A stretch of 64,000 nt of DNA. Origin: DASSUW01 sp036257565 (GTDB taxonomy: Bacteria > Actinomycetota > Thermoleophilia > Solirubrobacterales > Solirubrobacteraceae). Where the stretch lies: positions 62,001-126,000 of the forward strand of contig DATAFH010000085.1 in assembly GCA_036257565.1 (NCBI GenBank), read 5' to 3'. Below are positions 1-8,893 of the stretch, piece after piece. Made by a program: the position numbers and the translations under genes. Every line of letters begins with the position of its first letter. Positions within the stretch are counted from its first letter, which is position 1. Under the pieces are notes generated by a model. That model saw only the letters and a program-made list of their open reading frames with translations. It was not told the DNA's origin and did not search any database.

Positions 1-330
1 GCCGGACAGGACGTGCTCGGCCAGCGACCGCAGGTAGGTGACCTTCGCGCGCGAGAAGCCGCACGCCACCCGTAGCTCGTCGGGGTCGTCACCGAGGATC
101 TGCTCGGGCGTCGGCGTGTGGCCGCCGAAGCGCTCGAGCAGCCGCCCCCAGATCGACGCCGCCGCCTTGACGGACAGCTGCTGGCCGGTGATCGAGCGCA
201 CGAGCGCGCCGTACTGCTCGTCCGGGCGGCCGCGGCGGTCCGGCTCGTCCGGGAGCGGGCCACCGAAGCCGTCGATCAGGCCCGCCATCACCGGATCCGC
301 GTGGTACAGGTGGCTGTCCGGTGCCTTCAC
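1..330 (-). CDS. DNA-3-methyladenine glycosylase II (AlkA/HhH-GPD family), partial
   Basis: The gene runs off the left edge, so only about 110 N-terminal residues are visible, starting VKAPDSHLYHADPV from a GTG at 330. The stretch reading SITGQQLSVKAAASIWGRL, followed by LRVACGFSRAKVTYLRSLAEHV, is the typical opening of the HhH-GPD fold of base-excision glycosylases that remove alkylated purines. The helix-hairpin-helix and catalytic Asp would lie beyond the edge and cannot be checked. The gene is divergent from the lipoprotein gene at 356, leaving about 25 bp between starts. A second, full-length member of the family lies at 54114. Family call is firm; substrate is inferred. Confidence 0.8.
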   Translation of the reverse strand, partial: MKAPDSHLYHADPVMAGLIDGFGGPLPDEPDRRGRPDEQYGALVRSITGQQLSVKAAASIWGRLLERFGGHTPTPEQILGDDPDELRVACGFSRAKVTYLRSLAEHVLSG

Positions 331-355
331 GGCGGGGCAGGCTAGCCTGATCGCG

Positions 356-802
356 ATGGGCCGCCTGCTGCTCGCCGTGCCCCTCGTGCTGCTCGCCGGC
401 TGCGGTGGGGGAGAGGGCGGCGGGCCGACGAAGGAGCAGTTCGTCTCCGACGCCAACCGGATCTGTCGCGAGGGGGAGGCGAAGATCGCCGAGACCGCGG
501 GCGAGGGCGCCGCGACCTCGCGGGGCGTGATCGCCGACCGGCTCGAAGCCACCGCGGAGGAGTACGCGCCCTACCTCGAGCGCCTGCGCGAGCTCGACGC
601 GCCCGCCGAGCTCGAGTCGGGCTGGAGCCGGTTCCTCGACGGGGTGGGGGAGGCCTTCGACCTCATCCCACAGCTGGCCGACGCCACGCGCGAGCGCGAC
701 CGCAACACGCTCGCCGAGCTGACGGCGAAGTTCTCGCAGATCGCCGAGGACACGCGCCCGTTCGCGCAGGAGAACGGGCTCAGCGACTGCCTGCCGAGCT
801 GA
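356..802 (+). CDS. small secreted lipoprotein of unknown function
   Basis: 148 residues. The ATG at 356 is chosen because it puts a lipoprotein signal at the N-terminus: a short hydrophobic stretch ending in the lipobox LLAGC, followed by a Gly-rich linker. The mature part is helical and acidic, rich in Glu and Arg, with two further Cys (in NRICREGE and near the end, DCLPS) that could form a disulfide. No catalytic motif is recognised. Its stop codon directly abuts the end of the convergent hemQ gene, with no bases between. The lipoprotein nature is seen; the function is unknown. Confidence 0.75.
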   Translation: MGRLLLAVPLVLLAGCGGGEGGGPTKEQFVSDANRICREGEAKIAETAGEGAATSRGVIADRLEATAEEYAPYLERLRELDAPAELESGWSRFLDGVGEAFDLIPQLADATRERDRNTLAELTAKFSQIAEDTRPFAQENGLSDCLPS

Positions 803-1495
803 TCAGGCGCTCAGCTCGACGGTGAGCGGCGTGCCGTCGAGCGCGTTGAGCGCCCGCTCGACCGAGCACGACACGCACGTGAAGGTCGGGGTGTCGCGCT
901 TGGTGTAGGCCGAGGCCTCGGTTGTCCGTAGCCGCTGCACGAGGTCGAGGAACGAGGCCGGCTCGTCGGTCTCGAAGGCGACCACGAACTCCTGGTCGTC
1001 GAGGCCGAACGAGTAGCTCGTGTTGAGGTCGATCTCCGGGTACTCACGGCCGACCTTGATGTGCTCCTGCATGATGCGCCAGCGCTCGTCTGGCGGGATC
1101 CGGTACCACTCGCGCGTCTTCACGAACGGGTAGACGAACAGGTACTTGCCGTGCGCCGGCCGGACCTCGAGCCGCGACTCGTGCGAGTACTCCGACGGCT
1201 TGGTGAGCGCGAGGTAGGAGTAGGGCGTCTCGCACCACTTCATGAGCCCGCTCTGCCCGAGCACGACGTGGAACTCGTGGATGCGCTCGAGGTTGGTGGC
1301 CTGGCTGAGCAGCATCAGGTCGGCGTCCCCGCGCGTGCCGACCAGCGAGAACGCGCGCAGCAGGCGCTCCCCCGCGAAGTCCTCGCAGGCGGCCATGAAC
1401 TCGCGCTTGTGCTGGGTGCGCTCGGCCTCGTCGAGCCGGCGCCACGCCGGGTCGACCTTCAAAAAGGTGTACTTGACGAAGTGGCGTTCGGGCAT
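803..1495 (-). CDS. hemQ: coproheme decarboxylase HemQ (chlorite-dismutase family)
   Basis: 230 residues from an ATG at 1495 preceded by a GGAG at suitable distance; an ATG 18 bases upstream has no such site. The family decarboxylates iron-coproporphyrin III to heme b in the last step of the Gram-positive heme pathway. Seen: VYPFVKTREWY (Tyr122, the position of the catalytic Tyr) and IMQEHIKVGREYP (His145, the expected proximal heme ligand). Length fits the family. No other heme gene is adjacent; the neighbours are a lipoprotein and a divergent glycosyltransferase 67 bp away. An unusual CVSC pair (Cys207, Cys210) lies near the C-terminus. Confidence 0.9.
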   Translation of the reverse strand: MPERHFVKYTFLKVDPAWRRLDEAERTQHKREFMAACEDFAGERLLRAFSLVGTRGDADLMLLSQATNLERIHEFHVVLGQSGLMKWCETPYSYLALTKPSEYSHESRLEVRPAHGKYLFVYPFVKTREWYRIPPDERWRIMQEHIKVGREYPEIDLNTSYSFGLDDQEFVVAFETDEPASFLDLVQRLRTTEASAYTKRDTPTFTCVSCSVERALNALDGTPLTVELSA

Positions 1496-1562
1496 CGTGC
1501 CGGCTCCAAGCATAGGGTTAGCCGAACCGATGCCCTCTGCACGTGCCCGTAGGATGGGCGCG

Positions 1563-3872
1563 ATGAGGGTCGCCCTCGTCTCCCCGTACTCGTGGACGTA
1601 CCCCGGCGGCGTGACGCGCCATATCGAGGCGCTCGCGGCCGAGCTGCCGAGGGGTGGCCACGAGGTCCGCGTGTTCGCCCCGTTCGACCGCGAGGGCCGC
1701 GCCACCGCGCTGCGGCACCGCGGCGCTCACCCGCAGGCGCGCCGTGCGCCGGAGTGGCTCGTGCCGCTGGGCGGGACGATCGGGTGGCCGTTGAACGGCG
1801 CGGTCTCCAACCTCGCGGGCACGCCATCCGCCGTGTCCGCGCTGAGGCGCGAGCTGCGCGCCTACGCGCCGGACGTCGTGCACGTGCACGAGCCGATCGC
1901 CCCCGTCATCGGGTGGGACGCCGTCACCAGCACGGACGCGCCGCTCGTCGGCACCTTCCACTGCTACTCGGAGGCGGTTCCGCCACACCTCGTCGCGGTG
2001 TTGATGGGCGCCCGTCGCAAGCTCAACCACCTGACGCTGCGCCTGGCCGTCTCCGAGGCCGCGGCCTGGACGGGCCGGCGTTTCTACGGCGGCCACTACC
2101 GGGTCGTGCCCAACGGGGTCGCGCTGCCGGAGAGCGGCGTGCCCGCGCCCCGCCGCCGCGGCGCGGACGACCCGTTGCGGATCGTCTTCGTCGGCCAAGC
2201 CGTGGAGCGCAAGGGCCTGCCGGTCCTCCTGCGCGCCTTCGAGGCGCTGCGCGCCCAGGTGCCGGTCGAGCTCACGATCGTGGGCGCGACGGCCGAGGAG
2301 ATCGCGCCGCTGGTGCAGGAGCAGGACGGGATCTGCGCGCTCGGCCGGGTGGATGACGACGCCCGCCAGGCCGCCGTCGTGGGCTCCGACGTGTTGTGCG
2401 CGCCGTCGCTGGGTGGCGAGTCGTTCGGCATGGTCCTCACCGAGGCGTTCGCCGCCGGCCGCCCCGTCGTCGCCTCCGACATCGCGGGCTACCGCGACGT
2501 GGTGAAGAACGGGTCCGACGGGCTGCTCGTCCCGCGGGGCGACGCCACCCGGCTGGCGGAGACGCTGCGCGACCTGGCACTCGACCCCGAACGGCCCGCG
2601 CGCCTGGGCGCCGGGGCGGCACTCAGCGCCGCCCGGTACGCGTGGCCGCGCGTCGCCGAGCAGGTGGTGGCCGCCTACGAGGACGCGCGCGAGGTTCCGG
2701 ATCCGGTCGGCGCCGTGCAGCGCGCCGCGGTCCGCATCGGCGTCCTGCCGGCGGATGGCCGGCCGCGCTCGCGCCCCCGCCGCCTGCCCTCGCTCGAGCC
2801 CGCCGCCCGCGGATCGCGCGGCGTGCGCATCGCCCGGCGCGTCGTCGTCGGCGCGGCGCTGGCCGGCGCCGCCGGCGGCACGCTGATGGCGCTCGACCGG
2901 ATCGGGATGCGGCCGATCGGCACGGCGCTCGTCCACTCGCAGCCCGTCTGGGTACTCGTGGGGCTCGCGCTCATGTGCGCCTCGATGCTCGCGCGCGCGG
3001 TCGCCTGGCACGCCATCCTCCGCGCCGCGCTGCCCGATGCCTTCCCGCGTCTCGTGGACGCCGTGCAGGGAACCACGATCGGCGTTCTGATGTCGGCCAC
3101 GCTCCCCGCCCGGCTCGGTGAGCCGGCGCGGGCGCTGATCGTCGCCCGCCGGCTGGGACGCCCGCGCGAGAGCCTGCCAGCCGTGCTCGGCACGCTCGTG
3201 TCGCAGACGCTGCTCAACGTGCTCGCGCTGGTCATCCTCGGCGCAGTGATGTTCACCACCGTCGGCCTCTTCGCGGGCCGCCAGCAGGCGCTCGTCTGGT
3301 ACGCCGTGGCGCCGTTCATCGTGCTGTGCGCGGTGCTCGTGGCGCCGGCGCTGCTGACCCGTCCCCGCCCACCTCTGCCGTCGCGCTCGGCGCGCGTGCA
3401 CCGGTGGCTGGTCGTAGCCCGTGCGGCGCTCGCGCGCGTGCGCTCGGGCCTGCGCGTGTTCCGGTCGCCGCGGCTCGGCTTCGAGGCGGTTGTGATGCAG
3501 CTCGGGGCGTGGGCGCTGCAGTGCGTCTCCTGCTACGTGCTGCTCGTGGCGCTCGGGCTCGACCTCGACATGGGCGCCGCCGCTGCCGTGCTGTTCGCCG
3601 TCAACGTCACCGCGGTGCTCCCGCTCACGCCGTCCAACCTCGGCGTCTTCCAGGCCGCCTGCTTGGCGGTCCTCACCGGGGCGTACGGGATCGACGCGGC
3701 GCAGGCGCTCGGCTACGGGATCATCCTGCAGGCCGTCGAGGTCGCCACCGCGGTCGTGATGGGCGCTCCGGCGCTCGTCAAGGAGGGCCTCTCCTGGCGC
3801 GAGGTCCGTCTACGCACGCTGCACACATCGCCCGTGTCGCTCGGCCCGCTGCCGAGCGAGGCCAAGGCGTAG
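1563..3872 (+). CDS. GT4 glycosyltransferase fused to a flippase-like (UPF0104/LPG-synthase TM) membrane domain
   Basis: 769 residues. Residues 1-385 are a GT-B glycosyltransferase of family GT4: PGGVTRHIEALAAEL at the N-terminus, DVVHVHEP, and the donor-site E-x7-E motif in GGESFGMVLTEAFAAGRPVV near residues 283-300. These resemble PimA-like mannosyltransferases acting on lipid acceptors. After a proline/arginine-rich linker, residues 430-760 form a multi-spanning domain with LSATLPARLGEPARALIV and LPLTPSNLGVFQAACLAV, typical of the UPF0104 family that includes the MprF flippase part. Such domains are normally separate proteins. ATG 1563 is taken as start; an in-frame ATG at 1554 is possible. 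Inferred role: making a glycolipid and moving it across the membrane. Confidence 0.8.
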   Translation: MRVALVSPYSWTYPGGVTRHIEALAAELPRGGHEVRVFAPFDREGRATALRHRGAHPQARRAPEWLVPLGGTIGWPLNGAVSNLAGTPSAVSALRRELRAYAPDVVHVHEPIAPVIGWDAVTSTDAPLVGTFHCYSEAVPPHLVAVLMGARRKLNHLTLRLAVSEAAAWTGRRFYGGHYRVVPNGVALPESGVPAPRRRGADDPLRIVFVGQAVERKGLPVLLRAFEALRAQVPVELTIVGATAEEIAPLVQEQDGICALGRVDDDARQAAVVGSDVLCAPSLGGESFGMVLTEAFAAGRPVVASDIAGYRDVVKNGSDGLLVPRGDATRLAETLRDLALDPERPARLGAGAALSAARYAWPRVAEQVVAAYEDAREVPDPVGAVQRAAVRIGVLPADGRPRSRPRRLPSLEPAARGSRGVRIARRVVVGAALAGAAGGTLMALDRIGMRPIGTALVHSQPVWVLVGLALMCASMLARAVAWHAILRAALPDAFPRLVDAVQGTTIGVLMSATLPARLGEPARALIVARRLGRPRESLPAVLGTLVSQTLLNVLALVILGAVMFTTVGLFAGRQQALVWYAVAPFIVLCAVLVAPALLTRPRPPLPSRSARVHRWLVVARAALARVRSGLRVFRSPRLGFEAVVMQLGAWALQCVSCYVLLVALGLDLDMGAAAAVLFAVNVTAVLPLTPSNLGVFQAACLAVLTGAYGIDAAQALGYGIILQAVEVATAVVMGAPALVKEGLSWREVRLRTLHTSPVSLGPLPSEAKA

Positions 3873-4001
3873 GCGCGCAACGACGGCGGCTCAAGAGACC
3901 GCTAGTCCCTGCCGATCAGAGGGGTGGGCCTGCTCGCCTCCTCTCGCTTTCGCCCTCCTCCCCCTCCCAGGTGGAAGCCTCAGGCGAGCGGGCCGCTTTC
4001 T
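3873..4001. other. convergent intergenic region with a weak hairpin
   Basis: About 130 bp separate the 3' ends of the glycosyltransferase fusion and the CNNM-family gene. An imperfect GC-rich hairpin is possible around 3915-3942 (AGAGG paired with CCTCT), followed by a pyrimidine-rich stretch. It may end transcription from the left; there is no clear T-tract. Confidence 0.3.
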
Positions 4002-5303
4002 TCACTCCGTCGCTGGGGTTTCCCGCGGCGGGTAGCGCAGCCCGACGATCCGAGTGTCGTCGATGTCGAGCACCTCGAGTGCGATGCCGTCGAGCTCGAC
4101 GACGTCGCCCGGGCCGGGCACGCGGCCGAGCTGCTCGATCAGGTGGCCGCCGATCGTCGCTTCGTGCGGCACGTCGATCGTCACGCCCAGTCGCTCGGCC
4201 ACCATCCGCAGCGGCGCTGAGCCGTCGATGGCCAAGCCGTCGCCGTCCCGGCGCACCATGTCGCGCGTGCGGGGGTCGAACTCGTCCTCGATCTCCCCCA
4301 CCAGCTCCTCGAGGATGTCCTCGAGCGTGATGAGCCCCACCACGGTGCCGTGCTCGTCGAGCACGAGCGCGAGGTGGCGGCGCTCGCGGCGCATCTCGCG
4401 CAGCACCTCGTCGAGCCGCGTCGACTCGGCGACGCGCGCGATCGGGCGCGCGAGTTGCCGGACATCGGTCTCGGCCTCGCCGAACGCCACCCGCAGGAGG
4501 TCCTTGGCGTTGATGAAGCCGATCGCGCCCTCGAGCCCGCGGTCCGGCTCGCACAGGGGGAGCCGCGTGTGCCCGCTGCGCATGGCCTTCTCGGCGATCG
4601 CGTGCGGGCTCATGTCGGTGGTCACGTAGTCGATCTCCCAGCGCGGCGTCATCACCTCGCGCGCGCGGAGGTCGCCGAACACCAGCGCCGCCTCCGACAG
4701 CCGCTGCTCGTCACGCTCGATCATCCCGCCCTCCCGGCTCTCGCGCAGTAGGTCGCGTAGCTCGTCCTCGCTGTGCGGCGCGTGACCCGCCTCGGCCGCC
4801 GGCGGGATGCCGAACGGCTTGAGCACGAGGTTGCCCATCGCGTTGAAGACGTCGACCACCGGCTTCGTCACCAGGTAGAAGCCGCGCATCAGCGGCGCGA
4901 GCCTCAGCGCCACCGGCACCGTCCTGGCGATCGCGGCGCTCTTGGGCGCGAGCTCGCCGATCACCACGTGCAGCACGGTGATGATCGAGAAGGCGATCGC
5001 CGAAGCGAGACCGAAGCTCAGGATGCGCGCGTTGTCGCCGAACAGCGGCTCGAGCAGCTCGTGGAAGGCGGGCTCGCCGACCGCGCCCAGGCCCAGCGAG
5101 GCGAGCGTGATGCCGAGCTGGCAAGCCGAGAGATAGGCGTCGATGTGCTCGACCGCGTGCTTGGCCGAGCGCGCGCCGGGCCGGCCCTGGCGCACGAGCT
5201 CCGCGACCTGGGTCGGCCGCATGCGGGCGATCGCGAACTCGGCCGCCACGAAGAACCCGTTCGCGAGCACGAGCACGATCGCCACGAGGAGTCCGCCGGC
5301 CAT
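4002..5303 (-). CDS. CNNM/CorC-family membrane protein (DUF21, CBS pair, CorC_HlyC domain)
   Basis: 433 residues. The N-terminal half is a DUF21 transmembrane domain (ANGFFVAAEFAIARMRPTQV, then SACQLGITLASLGLGAVGEP), which in CNNM/CorC relatives handles Mg2+ (or Co2+) export. Two CBS motifs follow (REVMTPRWEIDYV and GTVVGLITLEDILEELVGEI), then a C-terminal CorC_HlyC domain ending IVGLRYPP. This is the complete architecture often annotated hemolysin family protein, although haemolysis is not its role. It stands alone, divergent from metH with 77 bp between starts. The exact cation is not decidable from sequence. Confidence 0.88.
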   Translation of the reverse strand: MAGGLLVAIVLVLANGFFVAAEFAIARMRPTQVAELVRQGRPGARSAKHAVEHIDAYLSACQLGITLASLGLGAVGEPAFHELLEPLFGDNARILSFGLASAIAFSIITVLHVVIGELAPKSAAIARTVPVALRLAPLMRGFYLVTKPVVDVFNAMGNLVLKPFGIPPAAEAGHAPHSEDELRDLLRESREGGMIERDEQRLSEAALVFGDLRAREVMTPRWEIDYVTTDMSPHAIAEKAMRSGHTRLPLCEPDRGLEGAIGFINAKDLLRVAFGEAETDVRQLARPIARVAESTRLDEVLREMRRERRHLALVLDEHGTVVGLITLEDILEELVGEIEDEFDPRTRDMVRRDGDGLAIDGSAPLRMVAERLGVTIDVPHEATIGGHLIEQLGRVPGPGDVVELDGIALEVLDIDDTRIVGLRYPPRETPATE

Positions 5304-5340
5304 CGCCCTTACGGTAGGCGAGACGCTCGCGCCGCAAACC

Positions 5341-5367
5341 TTGCCAAAGGTGTGTCAAGGTTACGCT
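5341..5367 (+). promoter_or_regulatory. possible metH promoter
   Basis: TTGCCA (5341-5346) and TACGCT (5362-5367) resemble -35 and -10 boxes, though the 15-bp spacer is short. The implied start of transcription is only about 7-10 bases before the metH ATG, so the mRNA would be nearly leaderless. A TTGAAG/TACGCT pair upstream of the thi operon looks similar. Confidence 0.3.
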
Positions 5368-5380
5368 AGTCTTGGCGGCC

Positions 5381-8300
5381 ATGCGTGACTTCCTCGCCGC
5401 GGTCCGCGACCACGTCGTCGTCTTCGACGGCGGCATGGGCGCCACGCTCGAGCAGTTCGACCTCTCGCTGGAGCGCGACTACCAGCTCCCCGGGCGCTGC
5501 CACGAGGCGCTCGTGCTCAACCGCCCCGACGTCATCCGCGGCGTCCACGAGTCGATGGTCGACGCCGGCGCCGAGGTGGTGGAGACCGACACCTTCCAGG
5601 GCTCGCGGATCAAGCTCGAGGAGTGGGGGCTCGGCGACCACACGGCCGAGATCAATTGCCGTGCCGCCGAGATCGCCCGCGAGGCGGTCGGCGAGCAGCG
5701 CTTCGTGGCCGGCTCGATCGGCCCGACCGGCCACCTGCCCGCGTCCGAGGACCCGACGCTCGGCCAGATCTCCTTCCGCGAGCTCGTGACCGTGTTCACC
5801 GAGCAGGCCCAGGGCCTGCTCGAGGGCGGCGTCGACCTCGTGATCATCGAGACCGCGCAGGACATCCTCGAGGTCAAGGCCGCGGTGTTCGGCGTCCGCG
5901 AGGCGTTCAAGCTCACCGGCCGCCGCACACCGATCCAGACCTCGGTCTCGCTTCTGCCCAACGGCGGCAAGATGCTGCTGGGGACCGACATCTCGGCCGC
6001 CCTGGCCACGCTCGAGGCGCTGAAGGTCGACGTCATCGGCCTCAACTGCTCCACCGGCCCCGAGGACATGCGCGACGCCGTGCGCTTCCTCGGCGAGTTC
6101 TCCCCGCTGCCGATTCACGTCATCCCCAACGCCGGCATCCCTCACCAGGGCCCGAACGGCGAGACGATCTTCCCGGAGAGGCCCGAGCAGATCGCGACCG
6201 TGCTCGGCGAGTTCGTCGAGCGCTACGGGGTGAACGTCGTCGGCGGCTGCTGCGGTACGACGCCCGACCACATCTACGCGCTCAGCCAGCGGGTCGACGG
6301 CCGCACGTCGTCGACCCGGCCGCAGCCGCGCCCGCCGCACGTGTCGTCGATGATCGCCGCCGAGCCGCTCGTGCAGGAGCCGCGCCCCACGCTCGTAGGC
6401 GAGCGTGTGAACTCGCAGGGCTCGCGCAAGGCCAAGGAGCTGCTGCTGGCCGACGACTACGACGGGCTGCTGCAGGTCGCGGAGGACCAGGTGGAGGGCG
6501 GCGCCCACGTGCTCGACCTCTGCGTGGCGCTGACCGAGCGCCAGGACGAGGACGAGCAGATGCGCCTCGTCGCCAAGAAGGTCTCGCTCACCCAGCCGGC
6601 GCCGATCCAGATCGACTCGACCGAGCCCGAGGTGATCGAGCGCGCGCTCGACCAGATCCCCGGCCGGGCGATCGTCAACTCGGTCAATCTCGAGGCGGGC
6701 CGTGACAAGCTCGACCGCGTCGTCCCGATCGCGCTCGCCCACGGCGCTGCGCTGATCGCGCTCACGATCGACGAGACCGGCATGGCCAAGACCCGCGAGC
6801 GCAAGCTCGAGGTCGCACGCCGGATCCGCGAGCTGGTGTGCGACGAGCACGGGATGGACCCCGAGCTGCTGATCTTCGACGCGCTCACGTTCACGCTCAC
6901 CACCGGCGACGACGAGTGGAAGCCGTCGGCGATCGAAACGATCGAGGGCATCCGGCTGATCAAGCGCGAGGTGCCGGGCGTCAAGACCTCGCTCGGCGTC
7001 TCCAACGTCTCGTTCGGCATCGGCGTGACGGCGCGCTCGGTGCTCAACTCCGTCTTCCTGCACCACTGCGTGGAGGCCGGGCTCGACCTCGCGATGGTCA
7101 ACCCGAACCACATCACGCCGTACCCGGAGATCCCCGAGGACGAGCGCGAGCTGGCCGACGACCTCGTGTTCAACCGCCGCGACGACGCGCTGGAGCGGTT
7201 CATCGCGCACTTCGAGGGCAAGTCCGAGGACGTCGCCGAGGCGGCCGATCCGACCGCCGGCATGGAGCCCGAGGAGGCGCTCCACTGGCACATCCTGCGC
7301 CGAAAGAAGGAGGGCGTGGAGGCCCAGATCGACGCCGCGGTGGAGAAGCTCGGCGCCGTCCCGACGCTCAACGACGTGCTGCTCCCGGCCATGAAGGAGG
7401 TCGGCGACAAGTTCGGCGCCGGCGAGCTCATCCTGCCGTTCGTGCTCCAGAGCGCCGAGGTCATGAAGAAGGCCGTCGCGCAGCTCGAGCAGTACCTCGA
7501 CAAGATCGAGGGCTACACGAAGGGGACGGTCGTGCTCGCGACAGTGTTCGGCGACGTGCACGACATCGGCAAGTCGCTCGTCAACACGATCCTCACGAAC
7601 AACGGCTATACGGTCGTCGACCTCGGCAAGCAGGTGCCGATCGGGACGATCCTCGACGCCGCGCAGGAGCACGACGCCACCGCGATCGGGCTGTCCGCGC
7701 TGCTCGTGTCCACCTCAAAGCAGATGCCGCTCGCCGTGCAGGAGCTGCACGAGCGCGGGCTCGAGTACCCGGTGCTGGTCGGCGGCGCGGCCATCAACCG
7801 CGACTTCGGCCGCCGCATCCTCTACCCGCGCGGCACGGAGTCCGACGAGGTCTACGACCCCGGCGTGTTCTACTGCAAGGACGCGTTCGCCGGCCTGGCC
7901 GTCATGGACCAGCTCGTGGAGCCGGACAAGCGGAGCGCGCTGGTCGAGAAGACCCGCGACGAGGCCCGCGCGCTGCGCGACAAGGGTCCCGAGCTCGCCC
8001 TCGGCCCGACGGACGACGAGTCCGTGCGCTCGGCCGCCCGCACCGACGTGCCCGTGCCCACGCCGCCGTTCTGGGGCGTGCGGGAGATCCCGGTCGACCT
8101 CGACGAGGTGTTCCCGCACCTCGACACCCACGTGCTCTACAAGCTCCACTGGGGTGGGCGCGGGAAGAAGGGCGAGGAGTGGCGCCAGCTCGTCGAGGAG
8201 GAGTTCCAGCCGCGGCTCGAGCGCATGTGGCGCGAGCAGGACTACCTGCACCCGCGGGCGCTGCTCGGCTACTTCCCCTGCAACGCGGTCGGCAACTCGC

Positions 8301-8893
8301 TCGAGCTCTACGACCCGGAGGATCCAGAGCAGGTGCTCGAGACGCTCGTGTTCCCGCGCCAGCCCGGCCACGACCGGATCTGCATCACCGACTTCTACCG
8401 CCCGCGGGACAACGATCCCCACCCACCCCAGCGGGACGTGGTGGCCATCCAGGCGGTGACCGCCGGCCCGCAGGTGACCGAGCTCATGGCCGAGCTCGAG
8501 AAGCAGGGCGAGTTCGCCGAGCAGCTCTACACGCACGGGCTCGGCGTGCAGACGGCCGAGGGCATGGCCGAGTGGCTGCACGCCCGCGTGCGCTCGGACC
8601 TGGGGATCGAGCCCGACCAGGGCCGCCGCTGGTCCTGGGGCTACCCGGCCTGCCCGGACCAGTCCGAGCACACGAAGGTGTTCCGGCTGCTGGGTGCCGA
8701 GCAGATCGGTCTCTCGCTGTCAGGCGGCCACGCGGTCGAGCCCGAGCAGTCGACGGTCGCGATCGTCGCCCACCACCCGCAGGGCGTCTACTTCGGCATG
8801 AAGTCCGGCTTCATCCCGAAGCAGAGGGCGCCGGACGAGGTCATCAAGGGCACCGAGAAGGACCCGAGCCGCGCCGGCGTCCCCACGGGGTGA
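5381..8893 (+). CDS. metH: cobalamin-dependent methionine synthase
   Basis: 1170 residues with all four MetH modules, which transfer a methyl group from methyltetrahydrofolate to homocysteine through cobalamin. (1) Homocysteine domain, about 1-310, with zinc ligands Cys223 (GLNCSTGP) and Cys290/Cys291 (GGCCGTTP). (2) Pterin domain, about 330-600, with ERVNSQGSRKAKELL and IQIDSTEPEVIERAL. (3) Cap and B12 domain, with DVHDIGKSLV; His727 is the lower axial cobalt ligand. (4) C-terminal reactivation (AdoMet) domain, with RALLGYFPCNAVGN and the final SGGHAVEPEQSTVAIVAHHPQ. Length is close to the usual 1200. No cobalamin riboswitch fits in the 77-bp leader region. The stop overlaps the start of the patatin gene. 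Confidence 0.97.
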   Translation: MRDFLAAVRDHVVVFDGGMGATLEQFDLSLERDYQLPGRCHEALVLNRPDVIRGVHESMVDAGAEVVETDTFQGSRIKLEEWGLGDHTAEINCRAAEIAREAVGEQRFVAGSIGPTGHLPASEDPTLGQISFRELVTVFTEQAQGLLEGGVDLVIIETAQDILEVKAAVFGVREAFKLTGRRTPIQTSVSLLPNGGKMLLGTDISAALATLEALKVDVIGLNCSTGPEDMRDAVRFLGEFSPLPIHVIPNAGIPHQGPNGETIFPERPEQIATVLGEFVERYGVNVVGGCCGTTPDHIYALSQRVDGRTSSTRPQPRPPHVSSMIAAEPLVQEPRPTLVGERVNSQGSRKAKELLLADDYDGLLQVAEDQVEGGAHVLDLCVALTERQDEDEQMRLVAKKVSLTQPAPIQIDSTEPEVIERALDQIPGRAIVNSVNLEAGRDKLDRVVPIALAHGAALIALTIDETGMAKTRERKLEVARRIRELVCDEHGMDPELLIFDALTFTLTTGDDEWKPSAIETIEGIRLIKREVPGVKTSLGVSNVSFGIGVTARSVLNSVFLHHCVEAGLDLAMVNPNHITPYPEIPEDERELADDLVFNRRDDALERFIAHFEGKSEDVAEAADPTAGMEPEEALHWHILRRKKEGVEAQIDAAVEKLGAVPTLNDVLLPAMKEVGDKFGAGELILPFVLQSAEVMKKAVAQLEQYLDKIEGYTKGTVVLATVFGDVHDIGKSLVNTILTNNGYTVVDLGKQVPIGTILDAAQEHDATAIGLSALLVSTSKQMPLAVQELHERGLEYPVLVGGAAINRDFGRRILYPRGTESDEVYDPGVFYCKDAFAGLAVMDQLVEPDKRSALVEKTRDEARALRDKGPELALGPTDDESVRSAARTDVPVPTPPFWGVREIPVDLDEVFPHLDTHVLYKLHWGGRGKKGEEWRQLVEEEFQPRLERMWREQDYLHPRALLGYFPCNAVGNSLELYDPEDPEQVLETLVFPRQPGHDRICITDFYRPRDNDPHPPQRDVVAIQAVTAGPQVTELMAELEKQGEFAEQLYTHGLGVQTAEGMAEWLHARVRSDLGIEPDQGRRWSWGYPACPDQSEHTKVFRLLGAEQIGLSLSGGHAVEPEQSTVAIVAHHPQGVYFGMKSGFIPKQRAPDEVIKGTEKDPSRAGVPTG

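Noticed and set aside
1518..3401. Long minus-strand open frame (627 codons) opposite the glycosyltransferase
   Set aside because: Arg/Gln/Gly/Asp-rich, without recognisable domain; a usual antisense shadow in GC-rich DNA, opposite a gene with clear motifs.
5304..5380. Cobalamin or SAM riboswitch before metH
   Set aside because: The 77-bp region is too short and lacks the conserved blocks of either riboswitch.
5366..7672. Very long minus-strand open frame opposite metH
   Set aside because: Composition is typical of a shadow frame (Leu/Asp/Arg/Val runs, no motif), and metH on the other strand has all domains.
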